The notes below the pieces were generated by a model that was not told the origin of the DNA, ran no database searches, and saw only the letters and a program-made list of their open reading frames with translations. From Xanthomonas bromi (GTDB lineage Bacteria; Pseudomonadota; Gammaproteobacteria; Xanthomonadales; Xanthomonadaceae), in assembly GCF_900092025.1 (NCBI RefSeq), contig NZ_FLTX01000013.1, forward strand, positions 98,167-162,166: a stretch of 64,000 nt of DNA, in the 5' to 3' direction. Shown piece by piece: positions 8,189-17,288 of this stretch. Both the position numbers and the translations under genes were made by a program. Each line of letters starts with the position of its first letter. The stretch's first letter is position 1.

Positions 8189-8461
8189 GTGGCGCATCTC
8201 AATCAGGACAGATCCAAGCTGCTTGCGCGCGTGCGCAGGATCCGCGGGCAGGTGGAAGGGTTGGAAAAGGCGCTGGCGCAGGACGTGGAATGCACCGCGT
8301 TGCTGACCCAGGTGGCCGCGTTCCGCGGCGCGGCGCAGGGCTTGATGGTCGAGTTGCTCAGCGAGCATCTGAAGCACCATGTTGCCGCACCGCAGGCACT
8401 GGGCGAGCGCGAGCTGGCAGTGGATGACATCACGGCCATTCTCAAGACCTATCTGAAGTAG
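8189..8461 (+). CDS. Ni/Co-responsive repressor, RcnR/FrmR family (DmeR-like)
   Basis: A 90-residue helical repressor when started at the GTG at 8189. With this start the four residues H3, C35, H60 and H64 fall exactly where E. coli RcnR has its Ni/Co ligands, which supports both the start and the metal. A longer in-frame start at 8126 would place the protein start upstream of both operator dyads and lose this match. The segment RVRRIRGQVEGLEKAL is the family's first helix. When metal-free it should bind the adjacent G-tract dyads and silence the divergent efflux gene. The G-run just before the GTG can serve as ribosome-binding site. Confidence 0.85.
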   Translation: MAHLNQDRSKLLARVRRIRGQVEGLEKALAQDVECTALLTQVAAFRGAAQGLMVELLSEHLKHHVAAPQALGERELAVDDITAILKTYLK

Positions 8462-8940
8462 AGCTCGGAGCCTGGGCGATAGCGCTCATCGTCAGGCACG
8501 CGCGGTCTACGTTGGGTGCGGCAGGCATACGCCATGTCACGCATGCAAGGGCGTGCGGGGCTACGCGTGACAGGACATGCACCACGCATCTCGGCAGCGC
8601 TGTGCTCAGGCACATCGCCCGCTGGAATGGCGAGCATGCAGGTGGCACGGCGCTGACGCAGCCACTGCAGTAGCTGACTGCCTGTTCCGCACAACGTCTG
8701 CCAGGCAATGCATGAGAATGCAGAAACGCTCTTCTTGATGTGTAAAGGGTGCTTGACAGCAAGATCCGGTGAGCGCATCTTGCCTGTCAAGCGTACTTGA
8801 CAGGCGACTGAGATGCGGCGGCAGCGTCAGCAACGGGAATGCAGGCATGACCGCGCAACGCACTGCGCCGTGCGAATGATCGCCGGGCGTGTGCGCAGCG
8901 GTCGTCTGGCGTGGGCAATCGCCGCGCCGAGGCGGTGCAC
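8462..8940. other. intergenic region with an imperfect stem-loop
   Basis: No convincing gene on either strand. At 8751-8792 GCTTGACAGCAAGAT is followed by ATCTTGCCTGTCAAGC, an inverted repeat with one bulged C and an 11-base loop; a third partial copy (ACTTGACAGGC) follows at once. TTGACA within the first arm could also act as a -35 box for the downstream membrane-protein gene, but no good -10 is seen. Confidence 0.5.
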
Positions 8941-9528
8941 ATGACACGCTGCAAACGCAAGGCGCTGCTGGTGTTCTGCCTGGGAATGGTGCTTCTCGGC
9001 ATCGGTCTGCTGGGTCTGTGGCAGGTGTTGCCGTTGGACGATTACATCGCCGGGCTCAGCGCCGGCATCGGTGGGTCGTGCATGCTGCTGTCGGTGCCGA
9101 TGTGGCTGGCGCGCGGCGAGATGCGCGACAGCACCCGCCCGCTGTTGGCGCGTCGGTATCACCGCGAATTCGGCATCCCGATGCTGTTGTACGTGGTGGT
9201 GATGCTGTTCTGGCGCTATCTGCTTGCGCATGTCGGCCCGAACTGGGCGCGGGTGTTGATCGCGTTGCTGCCGGCCGTGCTGGTCGTGCTGGTGATTCGT
9301 GCGGTGGCGCGTTATGTGCGCGATTCGGACGAGATGCAACGGCGTATCGAACTGGAAGCGATCGCCATTGCCGCCGGGCTGGTCAGCGCTGCATATATGA
9401 CCGCCGGGTTCGTGCAGGCCGCCGAGTTGATCGATGTTCCAGCGAGTGCGGCGATGCTGTGGGTGTTTCCGTTGTTGTGCGCCATCTACGGCATCACCAA
9501 AAGCATCCATGCGCGTCGTTTTGAATGA
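8941..9528 (+). CDS. hypothetical membrane protein
   Basis: A 195-residue integral membrane protein with about six hydrophobic segments, including ALLVFCLGMVLLGIGLLGLW, IPMLLYVVVMLFW, VLIALLPAVLVVLVI and AAMLWVFPLLCAIYGI. A short hydrophilic loop DSDEMQRRIELEA lies near the middle. The ATG at 8941 is chosen because GAGGCGG sits eight bases upstream; a GTG at 8911 would add ten residues. Its stop overlaps the start of a small XRE regulator (ATGA). Such two-gene membrane protein/XRE units are common and usually uncharacterised. I do not recognise a family function. Confidence 0.75.
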   Translation: MTRCKRKALLVFCLGMVLLGIGLLGLWQVLPLDDYIAGLSAGIGGSCMLLSVPMWLARGEMRDSTRPLLARRYHREFGIPMLLYVVVMLFWRYLLAHVGPNWARVLIALLPAVLVVLVIRAVARYVRDSDEMQRRIELEAIAIAAGLVSAAYMTAGFVQAAELIDVPASAAMLWVFPLLCAIYGITKSIHARRFE

Positions 9529-9725
9529 AGAGCCGCGTGCGCGAATTGCGCGAGGCCAATGGGTGGTCGCAAGGGGAGCTCGGCGAACGGCTGGGTGTGT
9601 CGCGGCAGACGATCAATGCGCTGGAAACCGGCAAATACGATCCCAGCCTGCCGTTGGCGTTTCGTATCGTGCGTTTGTTTGGGGAATCGATCGAGCACGT
9701 GTTTCTTTACGAAGATGGGCAGTAG
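9525..9725 (+). CDS. small XRE-family transcriptional regulator
   Basis: A 66-residue protein that is almost entirely a Cro/C1-type helix-turn-helix: RELREANGWSQGELGERLGV and then SRQTINALETGKYDPSLPLA, ending in a short hydrophobic tail. It has the size and order of the YozG/PlcR-like single-domain regulators that accompany membrane proteins. It overlaps the preceding membrane-protein gene by four bases (ATGA), so the two are co-translated. It probably regulates this operon or the downstream hydrolase/ABC genes; the target cannot be seen from the sequence. Confidence 0.88.
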   Translation: MKSRVRELREANGWSQGELGERLGVSRQTINALETGKYDPSLPLAFRIVRLFGESIEHVFLYEDGQ

Positions 9726-9791
9726 GTGCCGCGGTCACATGTGGCCGTATGCAATGTCATGGAACAGGCAATACCAGGAGATAGGGTGACG

Positions 9792-11387
9792 ATGGTCAAG
9801 CAATCCACAATGGTGGCGGCAGCACTGATCGCAGTGCTGGCCGCCGGATGCCAACGCACAGCAGCGCCTGCCGCAGGAAACGACGTTGCAGGAAAGTCTG
9901 CCGCGTCCGCGTCCGGGACGTCTGCGCAGCAGCCCGCTGGAAAAACGCCGCCCGGTAGCGCCGCAGGCAATCGTTACGGCACGCTGCGGTTCACGCCATG
10001 CACGCTGAGCGCTGGCGGTGCGGCCGGTAACAGCGAAGCGCAATGCGCGCGCCTGCGCGTGCCGGAAAATCCAGCCGCGCCGAGCGGGCGCAGCATCACG
10101 TTGAAGATTGCCTGGCTGGAAAGCGAAGCCGGCGGCGGCAGCGCGCCGGACCCGGTGTTCTTCATCGCCGGTGGGCCCGGGCAGTCGGCAACCGAAGTGG
10201 CGGCCATCGTGGACATGGGCCTGCATGAAGTCCGCAAGCAGCGCGACATTTTCCTGGTCGATCAACGCGGCACAGGTGGCTCGCATCCGCTGGAGTGTCG
10301 CGATGCGGCCGGCAAGCCGCTGGCGCTGGAGAACAGCAGCGAGGCCACCGCCGCGCAATTGACCGACTATGCGCAGCGATGCGCCGACGGCCTGCGTGAC
10401 GATGCCGACCCGCGTTACTACACCACCCACGAAGCCATCGGCGATCTGGATGCGGTACGCGCGGCATTGGGCGTGCAGACGCTGAATCTGATCGGTGCAT
10501 CGTATGGCACGCGTGTGGCCCAGCACTATGCCGCGCGCTATCCGCAACACACGCGCACTGTGGTGATCGATGGCGTGGTGCCGAACGATCTGGTGATCGG
10601 CGGCGAGTTCGCACGCACCTTCGAAGACGCGATCGCGTTGCAGTCCACGCAATGCCGTCAGCAGCCTGCATGCGCCAGGCGTTTTCCGGTCGATACCGGC
10701 ACGCAGTTGCGCCAGGTGGTCGAGCGCCTACGGCAGGCACCGGTGGCGGTGGATTACCGCGACCCGCGCACCGGCGTCTTGCGCCACGAACAGGTCACTG
10801 CCGATACCGTGACGGGTCTGGCGTTCGGTTTCTCGTATGCACCCGAAACTGCGTCGCTGCTGCCGCTGGTGTTGGACGAAGCGGCCGCAGGCCGTTACGC
10901 CGCGTTGATGGCGCTGGCGCAAATGAGCGCATCGGGCATGTCCGATCAGATGAATCGCCTGATGCAATGGTCGGTGTTGTGCAGCGAAGATGCCGGGCGT
11001 TACCACGCACCAGAGCACACCGACAGCACGTTGCTGGGCAACGAGGTGGCCGACATGTTCTTCGCGCCGTGCAAGGTGTGGCCATCCACGCCGGCGCCAG
11101 CTGCGGCGAGCGCACCGTTCCGCTCGACACTGCCGGTGCTGCTGCTCTCCGGCGAACTCGATCCGGTCACGCCGCCACGCTACGCGCAGCGGGTGCTGCA
11201 GGGCTTGCCGAACGCTCGCCATGTCATCGCGCCAGGGCAGGGGCATGGTGTGTTCCGCCTGGGCTGCATGCCCAAGGTACTGAGCCAGTTCCTGCAGAGC
11301 GCCGATGCCAAGGCGCTGCAGACCACCTGCGTTGCCAGCCTCAACACCGTACCGGCCTTCACCTCGTTCAACGGATGGGAACCATGA
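9792..11387 (+). CDS. alpha/beta-hydrolase lipoprotein, tripeptidyl-aminopeptidase-like
   Basis: A 531-residue predicted lipoprotein: after the hydrophobic VAAALIAVLAAGC the lipobox cysteine is at about residue 20, then comes an Ala/Ser/Gly-rich linker. The hydrolase domain has the oxyanion region FFIAGGPGQSATE, VDQRGTGGSHPL, the nucleophile elbow GASYGTR, and a C-terminal TAP-like domain with LLLSGELDPVTPPRYA and GQGHGVFRLGC, giving Ser, Asp and His. These enzymes release short peptides or proline from N-termini, probably in the periplasm. The ATG at 9792 gives a clean signal peptide, with AGGAG about a dozen bases upstream; the frame is open to 9726. Confidence 0.85.
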   Translation: MVKQSTMVAAALIAVLAAGCQRTAAPAAGNDVAGKSAASASGTSAQQPAGKTPPGSAAGNRYGTLRFTPCTLSAGGAAGNSEAQCARLRVPENPAAPSGRSITLKIAWLESEAGGGSAPDPVFFIAGGPGQSATEVAAIVDMGLHEVRKQRDIFLVDQRGTGGSHPLECRDAAGKPLALENSSEATAAQLTDYAQRCADGLRDDADPRYYTTHEAIGDLDAVRAALGVQTLNLIGASYGTRVAQHYAARYPQHTRTVVIDGVVPNDLVIGGEFARTFEDAIALQSTQCRQQPACARRFPVDTGTQLRQVVERLRQAPVAVDYRDPRTGVLRHEQVTADTVTGLAFGFSYAPETASLLPLVLDEAAAGRYAALMALAQMSASGMSDQMNRLMQWSVLCSEDAGRYHAPEHTDSTLLGNEVADMFFAPCKVWPSTPAPAAASAPFRSTLPVLLLSGELDPVTPPRYAQRVLQGLPNARHVIAPGQGHGVFRLGCMPKVLSQFLQSADAKALQTTCVASLNTVPAFTSFNGWEP

Positions 11388-11418
11388 GCCGCATCGCCCA
11401 CGCCACGGAGGCGCTCGC

Positions 11419-12165
11419 ATGATCGTCGTCGATACGTTGCATAAGTCGTTCAAGACCAAGGCCGGACTGGTGAAAGCCGTCGACGGGGTCAGCTTCAGTG
11501 CTGCCGATGGCCAGATCACCGGCCTGCTCGGCCCCAACGGTGCCGGCAAAACCACCACCTTGCGCATGCTCTACACGCTGATGTCGCCCGACCAGGGCAG
11601 CGTCACTGTGGATGGCGTGGATGCCGCCCGCGACCCGGTGACAGTGCGCCGCGCACTCGGCGTGTTGCCGGACGCACGCGGCGTCTACAAGCGCTTGACC
11701 GCACGCGAGAACATCGCCTATTTCGGTGAGTTGCACGGCATGTCGCGCACGCAGATCGCGCAACGGACGCACCTGCTGGCCAATGCGTTGGATATGGACG
11801 ACATTCTCGACCGTCAGACCGAAGGCTTCAGCCAGGGCCAGCGCACCAAGACCGCGATTGCGCGGGCATTGGTGCACGACCCGCGCAACGTGATCCTGGA
11901 CGAGCCCACCAACGGTCTGGACGTGATGACCACCCGCGCCATGCGTGGCTTCCTGCAGCAGCTGCGTGCGGAGGGGCGCTGCGTGATTTTTTCCAGCCAC
12001 ATCATGCAGGAGGTGGCTGCGCTGTGCGATCGCATCGTCATCATCGCCAAGGGCACGGTCGTGGCATCCGGCAGCGCCGACGAACTGCGCGCTGCAACTG
12101 GTGGACACAATCTGGAAGACGCCTTCGTCAAGGCGATCGGCTCGGACGAGGGACTGCACGCATGA
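11419..12165 (+). CDS. ABC transporter ATP-binding protein (NatA-like)
   Basis: A 248-residue ATPase. Walker A is GPNGAGKTT, the signature appears as FSQGQRTKTA, Walker B is NVILDEPTNGLDV, and the H-loop is IFSSHIMQEV. The divergent signature FSQGQ and the paired two-part permease match the NatA sodium-exporter family. It starts 31 bases after the hydrolase gene, and its stop overlaps the start of the permease gene (ATGA), giving a hydrolase-natA-natB order. Actual substrate, sodium or an organic compound, is not evident. Confidence 0.85.
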   Translation: MIVVDTLHKSFKTKAGLVKAVDGVSFSAADGQITGLLGPNGAGKTTTLRMLYTLMSPDQGSVTVDGVDAARDPVTVRRALGVLPDARGVYKRLTARENIAYFGELHGMSRTQIAQRTHLLANALDMDDILDRQTEGFSQGQRTKTAIARALVHDPRNVILDEPTNGLDVMTTRAMRGFLQQLRAEGRCVIFSSHIMQEVAALCDRIVIIAKGTVVASGSADELRAATGGHNLEDAFVKAIGSDEGLHA

Positions 12166-13355
12166 GCACCACATCCTTGTTGTCAACGCTATGGACGGTG
12201 CTGCGCAAAGAATTGCGCGATATCTCGCGCGACCGACGCACCCTGGCATTGGCGTTGCTGCTATCGCCGTTGCTGTACCCGATCCTGATCCTGGGCATGG
12301 GCGCCCTGAGCGAAAGCCGGGTGCGTACGCAGATCGACAAGCCGCTGGATATCCCAACGCTCGGCCGCAGCAATGCGCCGACTCTGGTGCGTTTTCTGGC
12401 CGCGCAAGGGCTCAACGCAGTGGATGCGCCAGCCGATCTGACGGCGGCGATTCGCAACCAGGATGTCGACGTGGCACTGCGCATCAGCGATAGCTACGCA
12501 GAGGATTGGCGCGAAGGCCGGCCGGCGCTGGTGGAAATCATCAAGGACAGCACCCGCCGCGAGGCCGATGTGCCGAGCCTGCGCTTGCAGGCCGCGCTCA
12601 CCGGCTACAGCCAGCAGGTCGGCGCATTGCGTCTGCTGGCACGCGGTATCGACGCGCAGGTTTCCAGGCCCCTGGAAGTCGCCGCGCAAGACCTGGCCAC
12701 GGCCGAAGCCAAGCGCGGCCAGATGATGGCGATGCTGCTGCCGGTGTTGCTGGTGATCACCTCGTTTCTGGGTGGCGCCTCGTTGATTCTGGACGCCACC
12801 GCCGGCGAGCGCGAACGGCAGTCGCTGGAACCGTTGCTGGCCACACCCGCGCCACGCAGCGCCATCGTCAGCGGCAAGATCGCTGCGGCCTGCGTGATCG
12901 GCATGGTGTCGTTGTTGCTCACCTTGCTGGCGTTCAAGCTGAGTGCGCAGCTGTCCACGTCCAACCTTGGCCGCCAGCTCAATGTCGGTCTCATGCCGAT
13001 GCTGCAGATGCTCTTCATCCTGGTGCCGATGCTGTTCGTCGGCACTTCGCTGCTGACCTATCTGGCTGCCGCCGCCAAGAGCATGAAGGAAGCGCAGGCG
13101 CACATGACCTGGTTATTGCTGCTGCCGATGCTGCCGGGCTACGCATTGATGGCCTATCCGCTGAAGACGCAGTTGTGGCACTTTGCGGTGCCGTTTCTGG
13201 CGCAGAACCAGATGTTGTTGAAGGTGATCCGCCACGAGCCCATCAACCTGCAGACCTGGGCGGTGTATCTACTGGCCGGCTTCGGTGTGGCGGCCTTGCT
13301 GTGGTATGCGGCAGTACGGCGGTATCACCAGGAACGTCTGGCGATTTCGGGGTGA
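12162..13355 (+). CDS. ABC transporter permease (NatB-like)
   Basis: A 397-residue permease. An N-terminal helix (LALALLLSPLLYPILILG) is followed by a large extracytoplasmic domain of about 170 residues, then five more helices starting at MAMLLPVLLVITSFLGGASL. The segment GERERQSLEPLLATPAPRSA is the typical ABC-2/NatB cytoplasmic motif. It partners the overlapping ATPase gene. The frame is open further upstream but only as a shadow of that gene; the ATGA overlap fixes the start. A single REP-like element and a strong terminator follow. Confidence 0.88.
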   Translation: MSTTSLLSTLWTVLRKELRDISRDRRTLALALLLSPLLYPILILGMGALSESRVRTQIDKPLDIPTLGRSNAPTLVRFLAAQGLNAVDAPADLTAAIRNQDVDVALRISDSYAEDWREGRPALVEIIKDSTRREADVPSLRLQAALTGYSQQVGALRLLARGIDAQVSRPLEVAAQDLATAEAKRGQMMAMLLPVLLVITSFLGGASLILDATAGERERQSLEPLLATPAPRSAIVSGKIAAACVIGMVSLLLTLLAFKLSAQLSTSNLGRQLNVGLMPMLQMLFILVPMLFVGTSLLTYLAAAAKSMKEAQAHMTWLLLLPMLPGYALMAYPLKTQLWHFAVPFLAQNQMLLKVIRHEPINLQTWAVYLLAGFGVAALLWYAAVRRYHQERLAISG

Positions 13356-13360
13356 TGTTG

Positions 13361-13413
13361 CTTGTCCCATCGGGAGAAGGTGGCGCGCAGCACCGGATGA
13401 GGGACGCGACTCG
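13361..13413. repeat. REP-like intergenic element, single copy
   Basis: Read on the minus strand this stretch has the CCCTCATCCGGTGC... CACCTTCTCCCG core seen three times in the array at 2258-2690, here as one copy in the opposite orientation. It follows the NatB-like gene. Confidence 0.7.
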
Positions 13414-13497
13414 CGTGCAGGTTCAGCCGCACAGGCGTGCACGACGCGTTCTCAGGGCATAACGCTACGCAGCGCCACTGGCTTATCCGCCACAACG

Positions 13498-13530
13498 CAA
13501 AAGCCCGCATCGCTGCGGGCTTTGCTTTTT
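13498..13530. terminator. bidirectional rho-independent terminator
   Basis: AAAGCCCGCA (13500-13509) pairs with TGCGGGCTTT (13514-13523) around a four-base loop, followed by a T-rich run to 13530 and preceded by A's. It lies between the convergent NatB-like and TonB-like genes and can stop transcription from both. Confidence 0.88.
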
Positions 13531-13552
13531 CATGCCATCAACGATCCAGGCA

Positions 13553-14560
13553 TCAACCGCCTGGATTGAACGACAGCGTACGCCGGGTGGTCACCGGTGT
13601 GGCCACCGGCTCGAAACGCCAGCGCTTGACCGCGTTGAGCGCTTCGCGGTCGAACACGCGCGGCGGGTTGGCGCGCAGCACGCGCGAGGCGGTGATCGCG
13701 CCATCGGTACCGACCGTGAGTTCCACCAGCACTTCGCCGGAGGTGCCGGCACGCAGTGCTTCGGTTGGGTAGCGCGGTGCCGGGGTGCTGATCGGGCGCA
13801 GCGACTGCGCGGCGACCGGTGCGGCAGCCGCCGCAGCCGCGGGTGCCGGACGCGCCGGTGCCGGCGCCGGCGTTTCGGCCTGACGACGCGCAGCGGCCTG
13901 GCGCTCGGCCTCGGCAGTCTGCTGGCGGGCCGCTTCCTGCTGCGCGGCAATTTGCTGCGCAGCGGCGGCTTCGCGGGTCTGCTGCTCGGCCAGACGCTTC
14001 TGCTCGGCGGCCTGCTTGGCCTTGTCATCGACCAGCTTCTTGGCCTGTTCGGCATCCTGCTGGGAGCGGTTGGCGGCGGTCTTCATGCCGGTTTCCAGTC
14101 CACTCTTCAGGCGCGGCAATGCCGGTGCCTTGGGATCGACCTTTTCGATCAATGCAATCAAACGCTGCGCTTCGGGAAATTCTTCGCGGCTGATGCCTTG
14201 TTCGGCGGCGATCAGCGTATACGGCAGCAGATCGGTCAGCGCGCTGTTGACAGTGGCGTCCTGCGGCTGCTTTTCACGCAAGGCCAGGTAGTACTCCACC
14301 GCGTTGTCGCCGGCCGGGGCGTACATGCGGTTATCCTGCAGCGCCTTGGTGGCCGATGCGCGCAATTGGTCGGCAGCCATCGACTGCACTTGCGGCGAGA
14401 CCGCCGTAGCAGGCGTGAGGACCGATGCCGCCGGCGTCGCGCCGTTAGCGGGTGCGGTGGTAGCGCCGGTGTCTTCCTGCTTGGAGCAGGCGGCCAGGCC
14501 AACCAGCAAAATGACCGGCGCGATCCGGCGTGCCATACGGCCCTGTGTCAGATCCAACAT
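13553..14560 (-). CDS. TonB-family lipoprotein (energy-transducer-like C-terminus)
   Basis: A 335-residue predicted lipoprotein: signal segment APVILLVGLAACS with the lipobox Cys at about residue 25. A helical region of about residues 60-165 is followed by an Ala/Gln/Arg coiled coil (about 165-225) and a Pro/Ala linker. The C-terminal TonB domain holds PRYPTEALRAGTSGEVLVE, then AVKRWRFEPV. Classic TonB has an N-terminal membrane anchor, whereas this one appears lipid-anchored. It may serve the TonB receptor encoded about 4 kb away, or act only as a periplasmic adaptor. The start could also be at MARRIAPV (codon 9). Confidence 0.8.
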   Translation of the reverse strand: MLDLTQGRMARRIAPVILLVGLAACSKQEDTGATTAPANGATPAASVLTPATAVSPQVQSMAADQLRASATKALQDNRMYAPAGDNAVEYYLALREKQPQDATVNSALTDLLPYTLIAAEQGISREEFPEAQRLIALIEKVDPKAPALPRLKSGLETGMKTAANRSQQDAEQAKKLVDDKAKQAAEQKRLAEQQTREAAAAQQIAAQQEAARQQTAEAERQAAARRQAETPAPAPARPAPAAAAAAAPVAAQSLRPISTPAPRYPTEALRAGTSGEVLVELTVGTDGAITASRVLRANPPRVFDREALNAVKRWRFEPVATPVTTRRTLSFNPGG

Positions 14561-14698
14561 GCGTCTCCCTTACCCCGAGTGCGAAAGATAACGTTGCTGC
14601 GGCGAGCGCCGGCCATTGTTCCCGCAATGGACGGCAATGCCGCAATCTAGCATTGCTGGGGTGGTCTAAGCCAAGGGTGCGCCGCAGACCGCTGAAAT

Positions 14699-16264
14699 TT
14701 ATCCCGCCGGGGTCGCCACCACCGTCGGGGCCGGCACGCGTGCGGCCGGCTCGGGCGGCGGCGGTGCAGGGCAGTAGTGCCGCAGGAAGTCCGCATGCGC
14801 GGGCAGCCGCACCAGCGCCGCCTCCACCCGGGTGCGGATGGTGTCCAGGAAGCGGCGCAGCTCCGCATCGCCCATCAGGTCGGCCACCGGATGATGCTGT
14901 TGCGGCACGACGCCCTGGCCCAGCATCACCTGCACCCACGAGTTCTCGGCAAACAGCTCGTTGGCCTGATGGAACACGCGCCCGCTCTGGCGGAACAACT
15001 CCACCCGGTGGCGCAGCGAATCGGGGATGTCCATGGCCGTGCAGTCGCGCCAGAACGGCGTGTCGCGGCGATCGGTGGCGTGGTAATGCAGGATCACGAA
15101 ATCGCGGATGTGCGTGATCTCCTGGGCTGCCTGGCGGTTGTACTCGGCGATGTCGGCCGCGTTGATGACCTGCGGAAAGGTCTGCAGCAGGCGGATGATG
15201 CCGCGCTGGATCAGATGGATGTTGGTCGATTCCAGCGGTTCCAGAAACCCGCTTGCCAGGCCCAGCGCCACGCAGTTCTTTTCCCACACGCGGTGGCGCT
15301 GGTTGGGCGTGAAGCGCAGCGGCCGCGGCTCGCTGAGCGCCCGCCCGGTGAGGTTGCGTTCCAGCACCGCGCGGGCGCCATCCTGGTCCATGTAGCGGCT
15401 GGAGTACACGATGCCGTTGCCCACCCGGTGCTGCAGCGGAATGCGCCACATCCAGCCGGCCTGATCGGCGCGCGAGCGGGTGTAGGTCGCCGGCGGGCCC
15501 ACCGATTCGGTCTGCACCGCCAGCGCACTGTCGGCGAACAACCACTGCGACCAGTCCTCGCTGCCCACGCCCAGCGTCTTGCCGATCAGCAGGCCGGCAA
15601 AGCCGGTGCAATCCAGGAACAGGTCCCCTTCCACCCGCGTGCCGTCCTGCAGCGTCAGTGCGGTCAGAAAACCACTTTCTGCATCGGTTTCCACCTGGCC
15701 GATACGGCCTTCGATGCGCTGCACGCCGAAGCCTTCGCTGAAGCGGCGCAAGAAGCGCGCGTATAGCCCGGCGTCCAGGTGATAGGCGTAATTCATGCCG
15801 CCATTGGGCAGATGCGCAAAACGGCCTTCCTGCGCCGCACGCAGTTCCAGGCAGTAGTCGCCGAAGTCGCGCGCCACGCCGCGCTGTTGCCCCTTCAACC
15901 AGAAGTGCTGGAACCCGGCACTCCAGTGATCGGTGCCGGCATGGCCGAACGAATGGATGTAGTGCCGGTCCACATCGCGCCAGTGTTCGAAGGCGATGCC
16001 GAGCTTGATGGTGGCCTGGGTGGTGGCCATGAAGGCGGCCTCGTCGATCTCCAGCAAACGATGGAAGGTGACCAGGCTGGGGATGGTGGCTTCGCCCACG
16101 CCCACCGTGCCGATCTCGTCCGACTCCACCAGGGTGATCTGCAGGTGCCTGCCCAGCAACTTCGACATCGCCGCAGCGGCCATCCAGCCGGCCGTGCCGC
16201 CACCGGCGATGACGACGCGGCGTACCGGGCGCGGTTGCGGGTCCGAAGGCGTGGTGTCGGGCAT
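14699..16264 (-). CDS. flavin-dependent halogenase of the tryptophan-halogenase family
   Basis: A 521-residue FAD enzyme. The N-terminal dinucleotide motif is GGGTAGW (residues 21-27), followed by GVGEATIPSL. The lysine that activates hypohalous acid in this family corresponds to K87 (TIKLGIAF). The diagnostic WMWRIP lies at 271-276, and the LEPLEST block with the conserved Glu is at about 341-347. All key features of PrnA/RebH-type halogenases are present. Related Xanthomonas and Brevundimonas enzymes prefer bromination of indoles in published work. A flavin reductase would be needed but is not in this cluster. It is the last gene of the receptor locus; native substrate unknown. Confidence 0.88.
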   Translation of the reverse strand: MPDTTPSDPQPRPVRRVVIAGGGTAGWMAAAAMSKLLGRHLQITLVESDEIGTVGVGEATIPSLVTFHRLLEIDEAAFMATTQATIKLGIAFEHWRDVDRHYIHSFGHAGTDHWSAGFQHFWLKGQQRGVARDFGDYCLELRAAQEGRFAHLPNGGMNYAYHLDAGLYARFLRRFSEGFGVQRIEGRIGQVETDAESGFLTALTLQDGTRVEGDLFLDCTGFAGLLIGKTLGVGSEDWSQWLFADSALAVQTESVGPPATYTRSRADQAGWMWRIPLQHRVGNGIVYSSRYMDQDGARAVLERNLTGRALSEPRPLRFTPNQRHRVWEKNCVALGLASGFLEPLESTNIHLIQRGIIRLLQTFPQVINAADIAEYNRQAAQEITHIRDFVILHYHATDRRDTPFWRDCTAMDIPDSLRHRVELFRQSGRVFHQANELFAENSWVQVMLGQGVVPQQHHPVADLMGDAELRRFLDTIRTRVEAALVRLPAHADFLRHYCPAPPPPEPAARVPAPTVVATPAG

Positions 16265-16274
16265 GGCGAAGTCC

Positions 16275-17288
16275 TCAGCGATTCAAGCGTTGCAGCAGCC
16301 GTGCGCGCAGGCTGCGCGCGCGGGCGTCGTCCATCGGAGCCAGCACGCCGCGCGCGGCATCGGGCAGATGCGCGGCGGTGCTGGCGTCGGCCTCGAAGAC
16401 ATAGTGACGAAACACCTCCTGCCAGGTGGCGCGTTGTTCGGCCGGCAAGTCGCGGATGGTCAGCAGCGCCAGCATCAGCGCGTTCATCGGCGAATCCATG
16501 TAGGCCGGGCTCTGTCGCCACCAGAAATTCACCAGTACGTTGAAGCTCTCCAGTGCCTCGATGTGATGCCACCACATGCTCGGAATGAACACGGCATCGC
16601 CCGGCCCCAGCTCGGCGACGAGCGCATGGTCCAGCGCCTGCGCATAGCGCGGAAAGCGCTGCAGATCCGGTGCGGCGATATCCACCAGGCTGACCGGTTG
16701 CCCGGCCGGGGTCAGATCCAATGGGCCGATGTAGAGGTTGGCCAGCTGCTCGGGTGGAAACAACGTAAAGCGGCGCCGCCCGGCGACCACGCACGCCAGA
16801 TTGTCGGGCAGGTCCTGATGCGCGGCGATGCGCGTGCGGTTGCCGATCCAGATGCTGGCCAGCGGCTCGCTTTGCGGTAGCGCGATCGGGTTGGCTGCGC
16901 GCAGGCCGGGCAGGTAGGTCTCCAGCGTAGTGGAGCCGACATAGATGGCCGGTGGCTGCGCGTTATCGAGGTCGCGCAACAAGGTGTCCAGCACCACGCT
17001 CAAGGGCACGCGCTCCGGGCGGAAATTGAAGCCGCTCATGTCCGCGTTGTAGAAGAAACGCCCGCCGATCTCCGGTGGCCCCACCTGCGCGACCACCGCT
17101 TCGCCACGGTCGAAGCCACGTAGATAGGCGGCAGCGGCCTGGGCGGAACGCGCGCCGGCCTGCGCCAGCGGCCAGTCGCGCACCAGCCCGCGCAGGACCA
17201 GTGGCGTGGTGGAGCGAAGGATGGCCGGGTCCAGCTGTTGCGGGTCCAGACCGTGGCGTTCCTCGATGGCGCGCGGCTCAGCCAGCAT
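16275..17288 (-). CDS. cupin-like (JmjC-fold) protein
   Basis: A 337-residue cupin_8/JmjC-type protein. The core segments are RIAAHQDLPDNLACVVAGRR, FTLFPPEQLANLY, and GDAVFIPSMWWHHIEALES. The iron-ligand pattern H-x-D is visible in AHQD, with a later His in MWWHHIE, so 2-oxoglutarate/Fe(II) hydroxylase chemistry is possible. Family members often modify proteins or amino acids. It lies ten bases upstream of the halogenase gene and overlaps the end of sapC by 11 bases, so the three appear translationally linked. The same gene set recurs near TonB receptors in Xanthomonas and Caulobacter relatives. Confidence 0.83.
   Translation of the reverse strand: MLAEPRAIEERHGLDPQQLDPAILRSTTPLVLRGLVRDWPLAQAGARSAQAAAAYLRGFDRGEAVVAQVGPPEIGGRFFYNADMSGFNFRPERVPLSVVLDTLLRDLDNAQPPAIYVGSTTLETYLPGLRAANPIALPQSEPLASIWIGNRTRIAAHQDLPDNLACVVAGRRRFTLFPPEQLANLYIGPLDLTPAGQPVSLVDIAAPDLQRFPRYAQALDHALVAELGPGDAVFIPSMWWHHIEALESFNVLVNFWWRQSPAYMDSPMNALMLALLTIRDLPAEQRATWQEVFRHYVFEADASTAAHLPDAARGVLAPMDDARARSLRARLLQRLNR

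Noticed and set aside
9726..9791. upstream extension of the hydrolase gene
   Set aside because: The added residues precede and would spoil a good lipoprotein signal peptide; start at 9792 is better.
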